This document shows positions 16,153 through 27,441 of a stretch of 64,000 nt of DNA, piece after piece; position 1 is the stretch's first letter, and each line of letters begins with the position of its first letter. The notes beneath the pieces are model-generated. The model saw only the letters and a list, made by a program, of their open reading frames with translations, had not been told where the DNA came from and did no database searches. The position numbers and the translations under genes were made by a program. The stretch is from contig NZ_CP048397.1 of NCBI RefSeq assembly GCF_010384365.1, forward strand, positions 7,073,683 through 7,137,682. The letters run 5' to 3'. Origin of the DNA: Streptomyces sp. S4.7. GTDB taxonomy: Bacteria > Actinomycetota > Actinomycetes > Streptomycetales > Streptomycetaceae.

Positions 16153-16965
16153 ATGGAGCGTCCCGCCTGGGCACCGCAAGGCATCGACATATCGGTGCCG
16201 AGCGTTTCCCGCATTTATGACTACTATTTGGGCGGTTCGCACAATTTCGAAGTGGACAGGGAAGCGGCCCGCAAGGCAATGGAGTTCATGCCGGGACTTC
16301 CCAAGATCATGCAGGCGAATCGGGCGTTCATGCGCCGCGCCGTCCGTTTCGCCGTCGGCGAGGGCGTGACCCAGTTCCTCGACATCGGCTCCGGCATCCC
16401 GACGTTCGGCAATGTCCACGAGGTCGCCCAGGCCGCAGACCCGGCCGCCAGGGTCGTCTACGTCGACCACGACCCGGTCGCCGTGGCACACAGCAAGGCG
16501 GTGCTCGAAGGCAACGACAAGGCGGGCGTCGTGGCCGCCGATCTCCGCAGACCCCGGCAGATCCTCGACAGCCCCGAGGTCCGGGAACTCCTCGACCTGA
16601 GCCGGCCGGTCGGCCTGCTGCTGGTCTCCGTCCTGCACTTCCTGGAGGACGAGGACAAACCTCTCCAGGCCGTCACCGAGCTGACCGAAGCCCTCGCCCC
16701 CGGCAGTGTCGTCGTCGTGTGCCACGCCTCGTACGCGGGCATCCCGCTGCCCCAGGACCGGGTCGCCGGCACGGTCGGTGTCTACAAGGACATCCGCAAC
16801 CCGCTGGTCATGCGGACGCGAGAGGAGATCGCCCGGTTCTTCGACGGCTGCGACCTCGTCGAGCCCGGTCTGGTGCCCATGGGGAACTGGCGGCCCGAGA
16901 GCCCCGAGGGCCCGGAGGACCCGTACGCGTCGTCCGGGTTCGCCGGCGTGGGACGCAAGGCGTGA
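16153..16965 (+). CDS. SAM-dependent methyltransferase (PF04672)
   Basis: 270 aa from ATG 16153, with GGAG eight nt upstream. It begins with the family hallmark SRIYDYYLGGSHNFEVDREAA, then FLDIGSGIPT (SAM motif I) and VVYVDHDPVAV (motif II). This is the actinobacterial S-adenosyl methyltransferase family formerly called DUF574; substrates are unknown. Its stop overlaps the start of the downstream GGDEF-EAL gene (GTGATG), so the two are translationally coupled. A paralogue is at 62813-63631. Confidence 0.88.
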   Translation: MERPAWAPQGIDISVPSVSRIYDYYLGGSHNFEVDREAARKAMEFMPGLPKIMQANRAFMRRAVRFAVGEGVTQFLDIGSGIPTFGNVHEVAQAADPAARVVYVDHDPVAVAHSKAVLEGNDKAGVVAADLRRPRQILDSPEVRELLDLSRPVGLLLVSVLHFLEDEDKPLQAVTELTEALAPGSVVVVCHASYAGIPLPQDRVAGTVGVYKDIRNPLVMRTREEIARFFDGCDLVEPGLVPMGNWRPESPEGPEDPYASSGFAGVGRKA

Positions 16966-19196
16966 TGATACCGGCGGAGGTCCCCGACGAAGCGGCGGAA
17001 CCGGACGGACTGGAGGACCGGCTCAGGCGGTTCGCGACGATCTGGAGCCGGGCGATCTTCCCGGCGACGGCCACGTCGCTGACCCGGCCCGAGTTCGAAC
17101 AGCATCTGCTGCCCCTGGCACGCCGGTTGAGGGACGCTCTGCACGACAAGATCTTCGACGCCGCGCCCGCGCACGGCGTCGGTGCCGCGCTGGTGGCCGT
17201 GCACTGCACGGACCCCGAGACGCTCGCCGGCTCCCTGGGCGTCGTCGACGCCTATCTGGTGCTCTACTGCGGAGCGTCGGCCGACCCGGCCGACGAACTG
17301 GCCGCAGAGGAGTTGCGGGCACGCTGCGCCCGGCTCCAGCACGCGCTCGCCGCCGGGTTCGCCCTGGCGCTGCGCGAACGCACCCTCACCGAGCAGGAGG
17401 CCATCGCACGCTCCGCGCTCACGGCGCGCGGCGTCGCCGAGGACGCGCTGCACGCCACGGAGGCCCGGTTCCGCGCGGTGTTCGAGGGCGCGGCGATCGG
17501 CATCGGCATCGCCGACCTCGACGGCCATGTGCTGGAGGTCAACAACACCCTCACGCAGATGCTCGGCGGCCTCGAACACCATGTCCGCAGCAGGAACGTC
17601 AGCGAGTGGGTGCACCCCGACGACGGACCGCAGGTCTGGCGGATGCACGGCGAGCTGGTTCGCGGTGAACGCGAGAGCTTCCGGACGGAGAAACCGTTCT
17701 TCCGTAACGACGGCACCGTCCTGTGGACCAACCTGACGGTCTCGCTGCTCCGGGACGTCGACGGGGAACCGCAGTACCAGCTGGCGCTCCTGGAGGACAC
17801 CACCGAGCGGCGGCTGCTCAATCTGCGGCTGCGCTACGAGGCGACCCACGACGCCCTCACCGGACTGCCCAACAGGACGCTGTTCTTCGAGCGTCTGGAG
17901 AAGGCGCTGACCCCCGCCAGGGAGACGCCGAAGGAGCCGGTGGGAGAGACGGTGAAGGCCACCCCGACGCCGACCCGCTTCGGCCTCTGCTACCTCGATC
18001 TCGACGGCTTCAAGGCGATCAACGACAGCCTCGGCCACTCCGCCGGGGACCGTATGCTCGTCGAGGTCGCCGACCGGCTCCAGAGCTGCGCCACGGCGCC
18101 CGGCGAGATGGTCGCCAGGCTCGGCGGCGACGAGTTCGTGGCCCTGACCACGGGACCCGACTCCGTACGCGAGGTGAACGACCTCGCGTCACGCATCCTC
18201 GGCGCGCTCGCCACCCCGATCAGCCTGGACGGCCGGGAGTTCACCGTCCGGGGCAGCATCGGCATCGTCGAGGGCGAGTCGGGGGAGTTCACCGCGGCCG
18301 AGGTGCTGCGCAGCGCCGACATCACGATGTACCGGGCCAAGTCGGCGGGCGGCAACCGGTTCGAGCACGCCGACGCCGAGGCCGACGCCCGCGCCATCAC
18401 CCGGCACGGCCTCACCACGGCGCTGCCGACCGCGCTGGAGCGCGGCGAGTTCTTCATCGAGTACCAGCCACTGGTGCATCTCGCCGACGGCAAGGTGCAC
18501 GGCGCCGAGGCGCTGGTGCGCTGGAGGCACCCGACCCACGGGGTGCTCAGCCCCGACCGGTTCATCCCGCTCGCCGAGCACACCGGGCTGATCGTGCCGC
18601 TCGGGCGCTGGGTGCTGGAACAGTCCGTACGACAGGCCAGGGCGTGGCAGGAGGAGCTGGCGGCCGGCGCGTTCGCGGGTCCGGTGCGGATCAACGTCAA
18701 CCTCTCACCGGCCCAGCTGCACCACCCCGGCCTCGTCGCCGACACGGTGGAGGTGCTGGAGCGGGTCGGGCTCGCGCCGGGCTCGCTCTGCCTGGAGGTC
18801 ACCGAGTCCGCGCTGATCGGCGCGGACGAGGATCTGCTCAAACCGCTGCGGCAGCTCGCCGAGATGGGCGTCGACATCGCGCTCGACGACTTCGGCACCG
18901 GCTACTCCAACCTCGCCAATCTGCGCAGGCTGCCGGTGAGCGTGCTCAAGCTGGACCGCTCCTTCACCCAGGGAATGCAGCAGCACCCGGCCGACGCGGT
19001 CGACATCAAGATCGTCGAGGGGATCGTCTCGCTCGCGCACAGTCTGGAACTGACCGTGACGGTGGAGGGCGTGGAGACCGGGACGCAGGCCGACCACCTG
19101 CGAAGGCTGGGCTGCGACACGGCCCAGGGCTGGTACTACGCGCGTCCGGGCCCGCCCGAGATGCTGCACACCCTGTCGCTGGCCGACGCGGTCTGA
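16965..19196 (+). CDS. rmdA: PAS-GGDEF-EAL cyclic-di-GMP protein RmdA
   Basis: 743 aa. An N-terminal helical region (1-160) is followed by a PAS/PAC domain (about 165-285: ATEARFRAVFEGAAIGIGIADLDG). The GGDEF domain has an intact GGDEF at 387-391 and the EAL domain an intact EAL at 515-517, with DDFGTGYSN. Both activities, synthesis and hydrolysis of c-di-GMP, are therefore expected. The inhibitory I-site RxxD upstream of GGDEF is not seen (APGE instead). No transmembrane helix is present, so it is cytosolic. Domain order and neighbourhood match S. coelicolor RmdA (SCO0928), which affects aerial mycelium formation. The start is ATG 16965; GTG 16962 is equally possible. Confidence 0.85.
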   Translation: MIPAEVPDEAAEPDGLEDRLRRFATIWSRAIFPATATSLTRPEFEQHLLPLARRLRDALHDKIFDAAPAHGVGAALVAVHCTDPETLAGSLGVVDAYLVLYCGASADPADELAAEELRARCARLQHALAAGFALALRERTLTEQEAIARSALTARGVAEDALHATEARFRAVFEGAAIGIGIADLDGHVLEVNNTLTQMLGGLEHHVRSRNVSEWVHPDDGPQVWRMHGELVRGERESFRTEKPFFRNDGTVLWTNLTVSLLRDVDGEPQYQLALLEDTTERRLLNLRLRYEATHDALTGLPNRTLFFERLEKALTPARETPKEPVGETVKATPTPTRFGLCYLDLDGFKAINDSLGHSAGDRMLVEVADRLQSCATAPGEMVARLGGDEFVALTTGPDSVREVNDLASRILGALATPISLDGREFTVRGSIGIVEGESGEFTAAEVLRSADITMYRAKSAGGNRFEHADAEADARAITRHGLTTALPTALERGEFFIEYQPLVHLADGKVHGAEALVRWRHPTHGVLSPDRFIPLAEHTGLIVPLGRWVLEQSVRQARAWQEELAAGAFAGPVRINVNLSPAQLHHPGLVADTVEVLERVGLAPGSLCLEVTESALIGADEDLLKPLRQLAEMGVDIALDDFGTGYSNLANLRRLPVSVLKLDRSFTQGMQQHPADAVDIKIVEGIVSLAHSLELTVTVEGVETGTQADHLRRLGCDTAQGWYYARPGPPEMLHTLSLADAV

Positions 19197-19256
19197 CACC
19201 GTTCGGAGCAGGTGGCCGACCGGCTGCCCGCTCCGCTACGCGCGTCGCGTACCCGG

Positions 19257-20171
19257 CTACGCGGCAGGGCCGCCGCCGCTCGTATCGCTCCGCTCCCGCG
19301 TGCTGAACAGCACTTTCTGGAGTTCGCGGGCCGCGCGCGGGGGCGCGACATCGCTGCGGTGCGCGAGCGCGATCGTACGGCGCAGCCCCGGCGGCGCCAG
19401 CGGTGTCACCCGCAGATCGCGTCCCGCCTGCCGCGCCACCATGCTCGGCACCACCGCCACCCCGAGACCGGCGCGCACGAAGCCGAGTACGGCGTCCATC
19501 TCACCGCCCTCGACGGTGAACGTCGGCTCGAACCCCTCGGCCCGGCAGGCGGCCACGGTCAGTTCCCGCAGGTCGTAACCGTGCCGGAACATCACCAGCT
19601 GCTCACTGCGCAGATCGGAGATCCGCACGGGCCGGCGCGGGCCGGGCGCCGCCGCCGACGAGACCACGACCAGGTCCTCGTGCAGCAGCTCGACCGTCGT
19701 CAGAGCCGGTGACGGGGTCGGCAGCGGGAGCACCACCAGGGCGAAGTCCAGGGCGCCGCGCGCCAGTTCGCGTACGAGGTCGTGCGAACCGCTCTCCTCG
19801 ATGAGCAGCTCGATGCCGGGGTGCCGGTCGTGGAACTCGCGCAGCACCCCGGGCAGCAGCCCCGTACAGAGGCTCGGCGGTGCCCCGAGCCGTACCCGGC
19901 CGCGCCGCAGCTGGACCAGCTCCTGGACCTCGTGGCGCGCGGTCTCCGCGTCGGCGAGGATCCGCCGGGCCGTCGGCAGCAGGGCCTCGCCCGCGTCGGT
20001 GAGCGCGACATTGCCCCGCGCCCGGCCGAACAGCTCGGCACCCAGCTCCTTCTCCAGGGCCCTGATCTGCTGGGAGAGCGAGGGCTGGGAGACATGCACC
20101 CGCTCGGCGGCCCTGGTGAAGTGCAGGGTCTCCGCGACGGCGACGAAGTAGACGAGCTGCTGGAACTGCAT
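19257..20171 (-). CDS. LysR-family transcriptional regulator
   Basis: 304 aa from ATG 20171. It has an N-terminal winged HTH (MQFQQLVYFVAVAETLHFTRAAERVHVSQPSLSQQIRALEKELG) and a LysR substrate-binding domain (about 90-290). It is divergent from the succinate dehydrogenase operon with only 95 nt between starts. A perfect T-N11-A palindrome (20193-20207) in this gap is the expected LysR operator. It is therefore likely the regulator of sdhCAB and of itself; the effector is unknown. Confidence 0.88.
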   Translation of the reverse strand: MQFQQLVYFVAVAETLHFTRAAERVHVSQPSLSQQIRALEKELGAELFGRARGNVALTDAGEALLPTARRILADAETARHEVQELVQLRRGRVRLGAPPSLCTGLLPGVLREFHDRHPGIELLIEESGSHDLVRELARGALDFALVVLPLPTPSPALTTVELLHEDLVVVSSAAAPGPRRPVRISDLRSEQLVMFRHGYDLRELTVAACRAEGFEPTFTVEGGEMDAVLGFVRAGLGVAVVPSMVARQAGRDLRVTPLAPPGLRRTIALAHRSDVAPPRAARELQKVLFSTRERSDTSGGGPAA

Positions 20172-20192
20172 CCGGCCATCATAGGCACCACG

Positions 20193-20207
20193 ATAGGCAC
20201 AGCCTAT
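20193..20207. promoter_or_regulatory. LysR-type operator (T-N11-A palindrome)
   Basis: ATAGGC-ACA-GCCTAT is a perfect palindrome containing T-N11-A. A further half-site ATAGGCACC lies at 20181-20189. It is 22 nt upstream of the lysR start. Confidence 0.6.
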
Positions 20208-20228
20208 GGATATGAGCCGAACCATGTC

Positions 20229-20267
20229 TTGGACCTCTCGGTGCCCCCGCCCCTACCGTGCGTGTCA
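20229..20267 (+). promoter_or_regulatory. Possible leaderless promoter of sdhC
   Basis: TTGGAC (20229-20234) and TACCGT (20254-20259) are separated by 19 nt. The -10 ends 7 nt before ATG 20267, which has no Shine-Dalgarno, so a leaderless mRNA is likely. Confidence 0.4.
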
Positions 20268-21022
20268 TGGCACTGGCAACGCGTACGGACAAACGGGCGG
20301 ACCGGAAGGCGGGCGGCGGACCGGCCGGCGGGCCCCCCGGCAAGCGGCCCTCGGTGCTCGGCACCCTCTGGGGCTCCACGGTCGGCAAGAAGGCCGTCAT
20401 GGCCGTCAGCGGCCTGATCCTGCTCGGCTACCTCGTCGCGCATCTGCTGGGCAACCTGAAGATCTTCTTCGGCCCCGGTGAGTTCAACGCGTACGGACAC
20501 TGGCTGCGGACCATGGGCGCGCCCGTCCTGCACCACGAATGGGCCCTGTGGATCGTGCGCGTCGTGCTGCTCGCCGCCGTCGTCCTGCACGGCGTCTGCG
20601 CGTACCAGCTCAGCCGCCGCGACATCGCCGCCCGCCCCACCGCCTACGTGCACAAGCGCCGCCGCGCCAGCTACGCCACGCGCACCATGCGCTGGGGCGG
20701 GATCATCCTGGCGCTGTTCATCGTCTGGCACCTGCTGGACCTCACGACGCTCACCGTCAACGAGAACGCCCAGCCGGGCCACCCGTACGAGAACGTCGTC
20801 GCCACCTTCTCCACCTGGTACGGCAACGTCATCTACATCACCGCGATGCTCGCCGTCGGCATGCACGTCCGGCACGGCTTCTGGAGCGCCGCACAGACCC
20901 TCGGCATGGGCAGCGCCACCCGTGACCGCGTACTGAAGATCATGGCCAACGGCCTCGCGCTGGTGCTGACCGTCGGCTTCATCTCCCTGCCCGTAGGCGT
21001 CATGACCGGAGTGGTGAGCTGA
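20267..21022 (+). CDS. sdhC: Succinate dehydrogenase cytochrome b subunit
   Basis: 251 aa integral membrane subunit with five hydrophobic helices. Haem-ligand His candidates are in [31 protein letters not shown] and [10 protein letters not shown]. The single large subunit with no separate SdhD is the type B (Bacillus/actinobacterial) arrangement, which passes electrons from SdhB to menaquinone. The N-terminus (about 25 residues) is Lys/Gly-rich and cytoplasmic. It is followed by sdhA with one base between stop and start. Confidence 0.88.
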   Translation: MALATRTDKRADRKAGGGPAGGPPGKRPSVLGTLWGSTVGKKAVMAVSGLILLGYLVAHLLGNLKIFFGPGEFNAYGHWLRTMGAPVLHHEWALWIVRVVLLAAVVLHGVCAYQLSRRDIAARPTAYVHKRRRASYATRTMRWGGIILALFIVWHLLDLTTLTVNENAQPGHPYENVVATFSTWYGNVIYITAMLAVGMHVRHGFWSAAQTLGMGSATRDRVLKIMANGLALVLTVGFISLPVGVMTGVVS

Positions 21023-21023
21023 C

Positions 21024-22984
<1,961 letters not shown>

Positions 22985-22988
<4 letters not shown>

Positions 22989-23731
22989 GGCTCACCCTGC
23001 GCGTCTGGCGGCAGAGCGCCGCCGACGCCACCGGCGCCATGGTCACGTACGACATCGACGGCATCTCCGAGGACATGTCGTTCCTGGAGATGCTCGACAC
23101 GCTCAACGAGCGGCTGATCCTCGAAGGCGACGACCCCGTCGCCTTCGACCACGACTGCCGCGAAGGCATCTGCGGCGCCTGCGGCGTCGTCATCAACGGC
23201 GACGCCCACGGCCCGGAACGCACCACCACCTGCCAGCTCCACATGCGCCACTTCACCGACGGCGACACGATCGACGTCGAGCCGTGGCGGGCCGGGGCGT
23301 TCCCCGTCGTCAAGGACCTGGTCGTGGACCGGTCGGCCTTCGACCGGATCATCGGCGCCGGTGGCTACATCAGCGCCCCCACCGGCTCGGCCCCCGAGGC
23401 CCACGCCACCCCCGTGCCCAAGGCGGACGCCGACTTCGCGTTCGAGCACGCCGAGTGCATCGGCTGCGGCGCGTGCGTGGCCGCGTGCCCCAACGGCTCG
23501 GCGATGCTCTTCACCTCGGCCAAGGTGAATCACCTCAACGTGCTGCCCCAGGGCGCGCCGGAGCGCGAGAGCCGCGTCCTGGACATGGTCGCGACCATGG
23601 ACGAGGAGGGCTTCGGCGGCTGCACCCTGGCCGGCGAGTGTGCGACGGCCTGCCCCAAGGGCATCCCGCTCCCGTCGATCACGGCGATGAACAAGGAGTG
23701 GCTGCGGGCGACCCGCAAGGTCGCGCGGTAG
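22985..23731 (+). CDS. sdhB: Succinate dehydrogenase iron-sulfur subunit
   Basis: 248 aa. The N-terminal ferredoxin domain has the [2Fe-2S] pattern [11 protein letters not shown] and a later Cys (TTTCQL). The C-terminal domain carries [12 protein letters not shown] and [14 protein letters not shown] for the [4Fe-4S] and [3Fe-4S] clusters. The start ATG 22985 overlaps the sdhA stop. It conducts electrons from FAD to the cytochrome b subunit. Confidence 0.93.
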
Positions 23732-23771
23732 GCCGAGCCCTTCGGGGCGTACGCACTGCGCCGGGCACGCC

Positions 23772-24803
23772 TCAACTCCCGGTGCCCGCACCGAGACCCG
23801 CGATCCGTGCCAGGCGGGTGAACGAGTTCAGGAGGGCGTCGCGGTCGTACGTACTGGTCGTCACCAGTACCTCGTCGGCGGCGCTCTCCCTGATCACCGA
23901 CTCCAGGGCCTCGGCGACCTGTTCCTCGGTGCCCTGGACATGGCCGCGCAGCCCCGACTCGTAGAACTCCCGCTCCTTCGCGGTCATCGTCAGCGACTCG
24001 ATCCGCTCGGCCGGCGCGAGGGGCGGGAAGACACCACCGGCGCGGGAGTGGGCCATCGACCACGCTTCGGGTATCAGCAGCCGCCGCGCCTCGTCCTCGC
24101 TCGCGGCGACCGCCACCGTTCCCGCGACGACCACGTGCGGCCGGTCCGACCAGACGGACGGGCGGAAGCCGTCCCGGTAGCGCTCCACGGCCCGCAGCAT
24201 GCGCTCGCGGCCGCGCAGGTCGCCCACGACCATGGGCAGGCCGGCCGCCGCCGCGACGTCCGCGCCCTCGCCCACGGCCAGGACGAACGGCTCGGGCCGC
24301 AGGCCCTCGGCGGGCAGGGCGTGGACCTGCGGGTAGAGCCCCTGGTCGCCGGTGAACCAGCCGAGCAGTTCCTCGATCTGTCCGGCGAAGTCCTCGGGGT
24401 TCCGGACGGCTCGCTTGTCCTTGCCGAGCGCCCGGCGGATGCCGTCCGTGAAGCCGACCGAGCGGCCGATGCCCATGTCGATCCGGCCGGGGAACAGCGA
24501 CTCCAGCACCCCGAACTGCTCGGCCACGACGAACGGCCGGTGGTTGGGCAGCATCACCCCGCCCGTACCGACGCGGATCGTGGAGGTCGCGGCGGCGACG
24601 GCCGCCGCGAGGACCGTGGGCGCCGAGCCCGCGACACCGGGCACGCTGTGGTGCTCGGAGACCCAGAACCGGTGGTAGCCGAGCGCTTCCAGCCGCCGCG
24701 CGAGACGCACGGTGTCACGCAGTGCCTCAGGGGCGTCCCGGCCCTCACGGGTGCGGGAGCGGTCGAGTACGGAGAACGGGGTGTTCGCGATCACTGAGCT
24801 CAC
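23772..24803 (-). CDS. LLM-class flavin-dependent oxidoreductase
   Basis: 343 aa luciferase-like monooxygenase fold. The N-terminal motif YHRFWVSEHHSVPGVAGSAP and GTGGVMLPNHRPFVVAEQFGVLESLFPGRIDMGIGRS are typical of the group that uses FMN supplied as FMNH2 or F420. The substrate is unknown. It is convergent with sdhB and has only a short gap from the HAD gene, which is divergent. Confidence 0.87.
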   Translation of the reverse strand: MSSVIANTPFSVLDRSRTREGRDAPEALRDTVRLARRLEALGYHRFWVSEHHSVPGVAGSAPTVLAAAVAAATSTIRVGTGGVMLPNHRPFVVAEQFGVLESLFPGRIDMGIGRSVGFTDGIRRALGKDKRAVRNPEDFAGQIEELLGWFTGDQGLYPQVHALPAEGLRPEPFVLAVGEGADVAAAAGLPMVVGDLRGRERMLRAVERYRDGFRPSVWSDRPHVVVAGTVAVAASEDEARRLLIPEAWSMAHSRAGGVFPPLAPAERIESLTMTAKEREFYESGLRGHVQGTEEQVAEALESVIRESAADEVLVTTSTYDRDALLNSFTRLARIAGLGAGTGS

Positions 24804-24861
24804 GTCTGGTTCAACAGCGGCGCGGCGCCAGGATTCCCAGGCCCTTCTCTAGGCTGGGCGT

Positions 24862-25404
24862 GTGACGGAGAACAGGCGTGTGACGGGCGACAGGCGTACG
24901 GCGGACAACAGGCGTGTGACGGGCGACAGCAGGCCACTGGCCGTATTCGATCTGGACGGGACGCTCGCCGAGACCGCGCACCGCCAGCACTTCCTGGAGC
25001 GCAGGCCGAAGGACTGGAACGGCTTCTTCGACGCGGCGGGTCAGGACACGCCGCTGTCCGAGGGGGTGGCACTGGCCCTCAGGAGCGCAGAGGAGTGCGA
25101 GGTGGTGTATCTGACCGGCCGCCCCGAGCGCTGCCGCGCCGACACGCTGACCTGGCTGCGGGCGAACGGACTGCCGGACGGCCGGGTGTTCATGCGCCGC
25201 AACGACGACCGGAGGCCCGCCCGCACCACCAAGGTGCAACGGTTGCGCGCGCTGGCCGCGAAGCGCGAGATCCGGGTCCTCGTGGACGACGACGAACTGG
25301 TGTGCGACGCCGTGGAGCGTGCCGGGTTCCGGGTCGTACGTGCCCGCTGGGCGAGCACGTCACAGGCCATGAAGGACGGGCAGGAGCGCGAGGGGCGCAC
25401 CTGA
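24862..25404 (+). CDS. HAD-superfamily phosphatase (polynucleotide 3'-phosphatase-like)
   Basis: 180 aa from GTG 24862. The HAD motif I FDLDGTLAET, motif II-like VVYLTGRPE, and VLVDDDELVCDA (motif IV) are all present. The RPKDWNGFF stretch resembles the phosphatase domain of T4 polynucleotide kinase. The first ~22 residues come from a near-perfect 36-nt duplication containing three in-frame GTG codons, so the true start could also be 24880 or 24916. TAGGCT ends 6 nt before the first GTG, which favours leaderless initiation at 24862. Confidence 0.75.
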   Translation: MTENRRVTGDRRTADNRRVTGDSRPLAVFDLDGTLAETAHRQHFLERRPKDWNGFFDAAGQDTPLSEGVALALRSAEECEVVYLTGRPERCRADTLTWLRANGLPDGRVFMRRNDDRRPARTTKVQRLRALAAKREIRVLVDDDELVCDAVERAGFRVVRARWASTSQAMKDGQEREGRT

Positions 25405-25463
25405 GACGCCCCCGTCGCCGGGAAGCGCGGACGACTCACTGTCGGGGCGGTACGGCGCCCGGC

Positions 25464-25688
25464 TCAGCCCGCCGTGTCGCCGTCCTCCAGGCGGAAGCCG
25501 ACCTTGAGCCCGACCTGGTAGTGCTCGATCCGACCGTCGACGATATGGCCGCGGACCTGCGTCACCTCGAACCAGTCCAGCCCGCGGAGGGTCTGGGACG
25601 CCCGGCCGATTCCGTTGCGGATCGCCTCGTCGACGCCCGCCTCGGAGGTGCCGTAGATCTCGGTGACCCGGTAGGTGTGGTTGGTCAT
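25464..25688 (-). CDS. Dodecin (flavin-binding protein)
   Basis: 74 aa, full family length. MTNHTYRVTEIYGTSEAGVDEAIRNGI and LDWFEVTQVRGHI are the dodecin signature; the Trp in DWFEV stacks on flavin. It forms dodecamers that sequester FMN or FAD. It stands alone between convergent and divergent neighbours. Confidence 0.9.
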   Translation of the reverse strand: MTNHTYRVTEIYGTSEAGVDEAIRNGIGRASQTLRGLDWFEVTQVRGHIVDGRIEHYQVGLKVGFRLEDGDTAG

Positions 25689-25925
25689 GGGGTCGATCTC
25701 CTCTCCGCGCCGGTCGCGGTGTCACTCCACCGTGCCCCACCACGCGGCGGCGCGCGCGGCAGGAGAGGGCGCCGCGGAGAACGCACCGATGCCCCGGGCG
25801 CGGGCACGGGGGCTTGACCGGTCACCTGGTCCATACCAAAATCGCGCCAATGCCCGTGCGAGCACCAGTTGCTCCCCCCACGTCGGGTTTCACTCTTATC
25901 TGCCGCATGCCAGAAGGTGACCTAC

Positions 25926-27167
25926 GTGAAAAACCGCTTCCTTGTCGGTTCCGCCGTGTTCGCGTCCTCCGTAGCACTCGTGGGATGCGGGATGCTCCCC
26001 GGCGGCGACGACAAGGTCATCACCATCTGGCTCATGAAGGACAGCGTCTCCGCCGCGTACCTGGACCGGTTCACCGAGGCGTACGAGAAGGAGAACCCCT
26101 CGGTCGAGCTGGAGGTCCAGATCCAGGAGTGGACCGGGATCGGCAAGAAGGTGATGGCCGCGCTGGAGTCCGACGACTCGCCGGACATCATCGAGGTCGG
26201 CAACACCCAGGTCGCGCAGTACGCGGAGAGCAACGGCCTGCGGGACCTCACGCTGGAGTCCGTACGGGACCTGGGGAGCGAGGACTGGCTGCCGGGCCTC
26301 GCCGAGCCGGGAAGCATCAACGGCTCGCAGTTCGGCATACCTTGGTACGCGGCCAACCGCGTCGTCATCTACAACAAGGACCTCTTCGCGGAGGCAGGCA
26401 TCGAGGAACTGCCCAAGACCCGCGCCGAGTGGCTGGACATCACGGCCCAGCTCGACCAGGGGGACCAGCAGGGCATCTATCTGGCCGGTCAGGACTGGTA
26501 CACCCTCTCCGGCTTCATCTGGGACGAGAACGGTGAACTGGCGGTCGAGTCGGGCGGTGAGTGGGAAGGCAGGCTCGACACCCCCGAGGCGATCAGGGGC
26601 ATGAAGTTCTACAAGGAGCTACAGGCGCTCGGCGACGGCCCGAAGGACTCCGACGAGGTCAAGCCGGAGCAGGAGGGCGAGTTCGCGAAGGGCGACATCG
26701 CGCAGATCATCGACACCCCCAACTCCGCGGTCCAGATCGAGGAGAAGAACCCGGACCTCAAGGGCAAGCTCGGCTTCTTCCCGGTCCCCGGCAAGAGCGC
26801 CGAGGCACCCGGCGCCGTCTTCACCGGCGGCTCCGACCTCATCGTCCCCAAGAACTCCTCGCACCGGTCGGCGGCGGTCGAGGTGGTCAAGGCGCTCGCG
26901 GGCGAGAAGTGGCAGACGGATCTCGCCAAGACGATGAGCTACGTGCCGAACAAGACGACGCTCGCGGACGTCATCGAGGGCCAGGAGGCCACGGCCGCGA
27001 TGGCGGTCGGCGCGGCCGAGGGCCGCGCGACGCCCAACTCGCCGAAGTGGGCCAACGTCGAGCTGGACAATCCGATCAAGCCGTACATGACGGCCGTTCT
27101 CCAGGGTGAGGACCCGAAGACCGCCGCGGCGGCGGCGGACGCGAGGATCTCGGCGGCGCTGCGGTAG
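25926..27167 (+). CDS. Sugar ABC transporter substrate-binding lipoprotein (orphan)
   Basis: 413 aa from GTG 25926, preceded by AAGGTGA. The signal peptide ends in lipobox LVGC. The SBP_bac_1 fold is shown by ITIWLMKDSVSAAYLDRFTEAYEKENPSVELEVQ, DIIEVGNTQVAQYA, GIPWYAANRVVIYNKDLF and FTGGSDLIVPKNS. It binds a mono- or oligosaccharide outside the membrane. No ABC permease or ATPase genes lie nearby, so it must work with a transporter encoded elsewhere. Confidence 0.88.
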   Translation: MKNRFLVGSAVFASSVALVGCGMLPGGDDKVITIWLMKDSVSAAYLDRFTEAYEKENPSVELEVQIQEWTGIGKKVMAALESDDSPDIIEVGNTQVAQYAESNGLRDLTLESVRDLGSEDWLPGLAEPGSINGSQFGIPWYAANRVVIYNKDLFAEAGIEELPKTRAEWLDITAQLDQGDQQGIYLAGQDWYTLSGFIWDENGELAVESGGEWEGRLDTPEAIRGMKFYKELQALGDGPKDSDEVKPEQEGEFAKGDIAQIIDTPNSAVQIEEKNPDLKGKLGFFPVPGKSAEAPGAVFTGGSDLIVPKNSSHRSAAVEVVKALAGEKWQTDLAKTMSYVPNKTTLADVIEGQEATAAMAVGAAEGRATPNSPKWANVELDNPIKPYMTAVLQGEDPKTAAAAADARISAALR

Positions 27168-27441
27168 CGCGCGCGGCGGCGGCCGGGGACGAACAGGATC
27201 GGCGGGCCGGAACTGCGGATCGGCGGGCCACCGGTCTGCGGGGGCAGGCGCTTTACCAACGTCTTACCCGCCGGTTCCGGCCATTCAGCCGTCCCACATC
27301 CCCGCTCCGCCGGGCTGTCATGTCGAATCCAGCCGGACACGGAAGAAACAAGGTGCCGGGTCGCCCGGGTCCTGTCCGGTGGACAGGACCGAGCGGCGTC
27401 CCCCGTACCGCTCGTTCCTCCGTCCGGCACAGGAGACAGTC

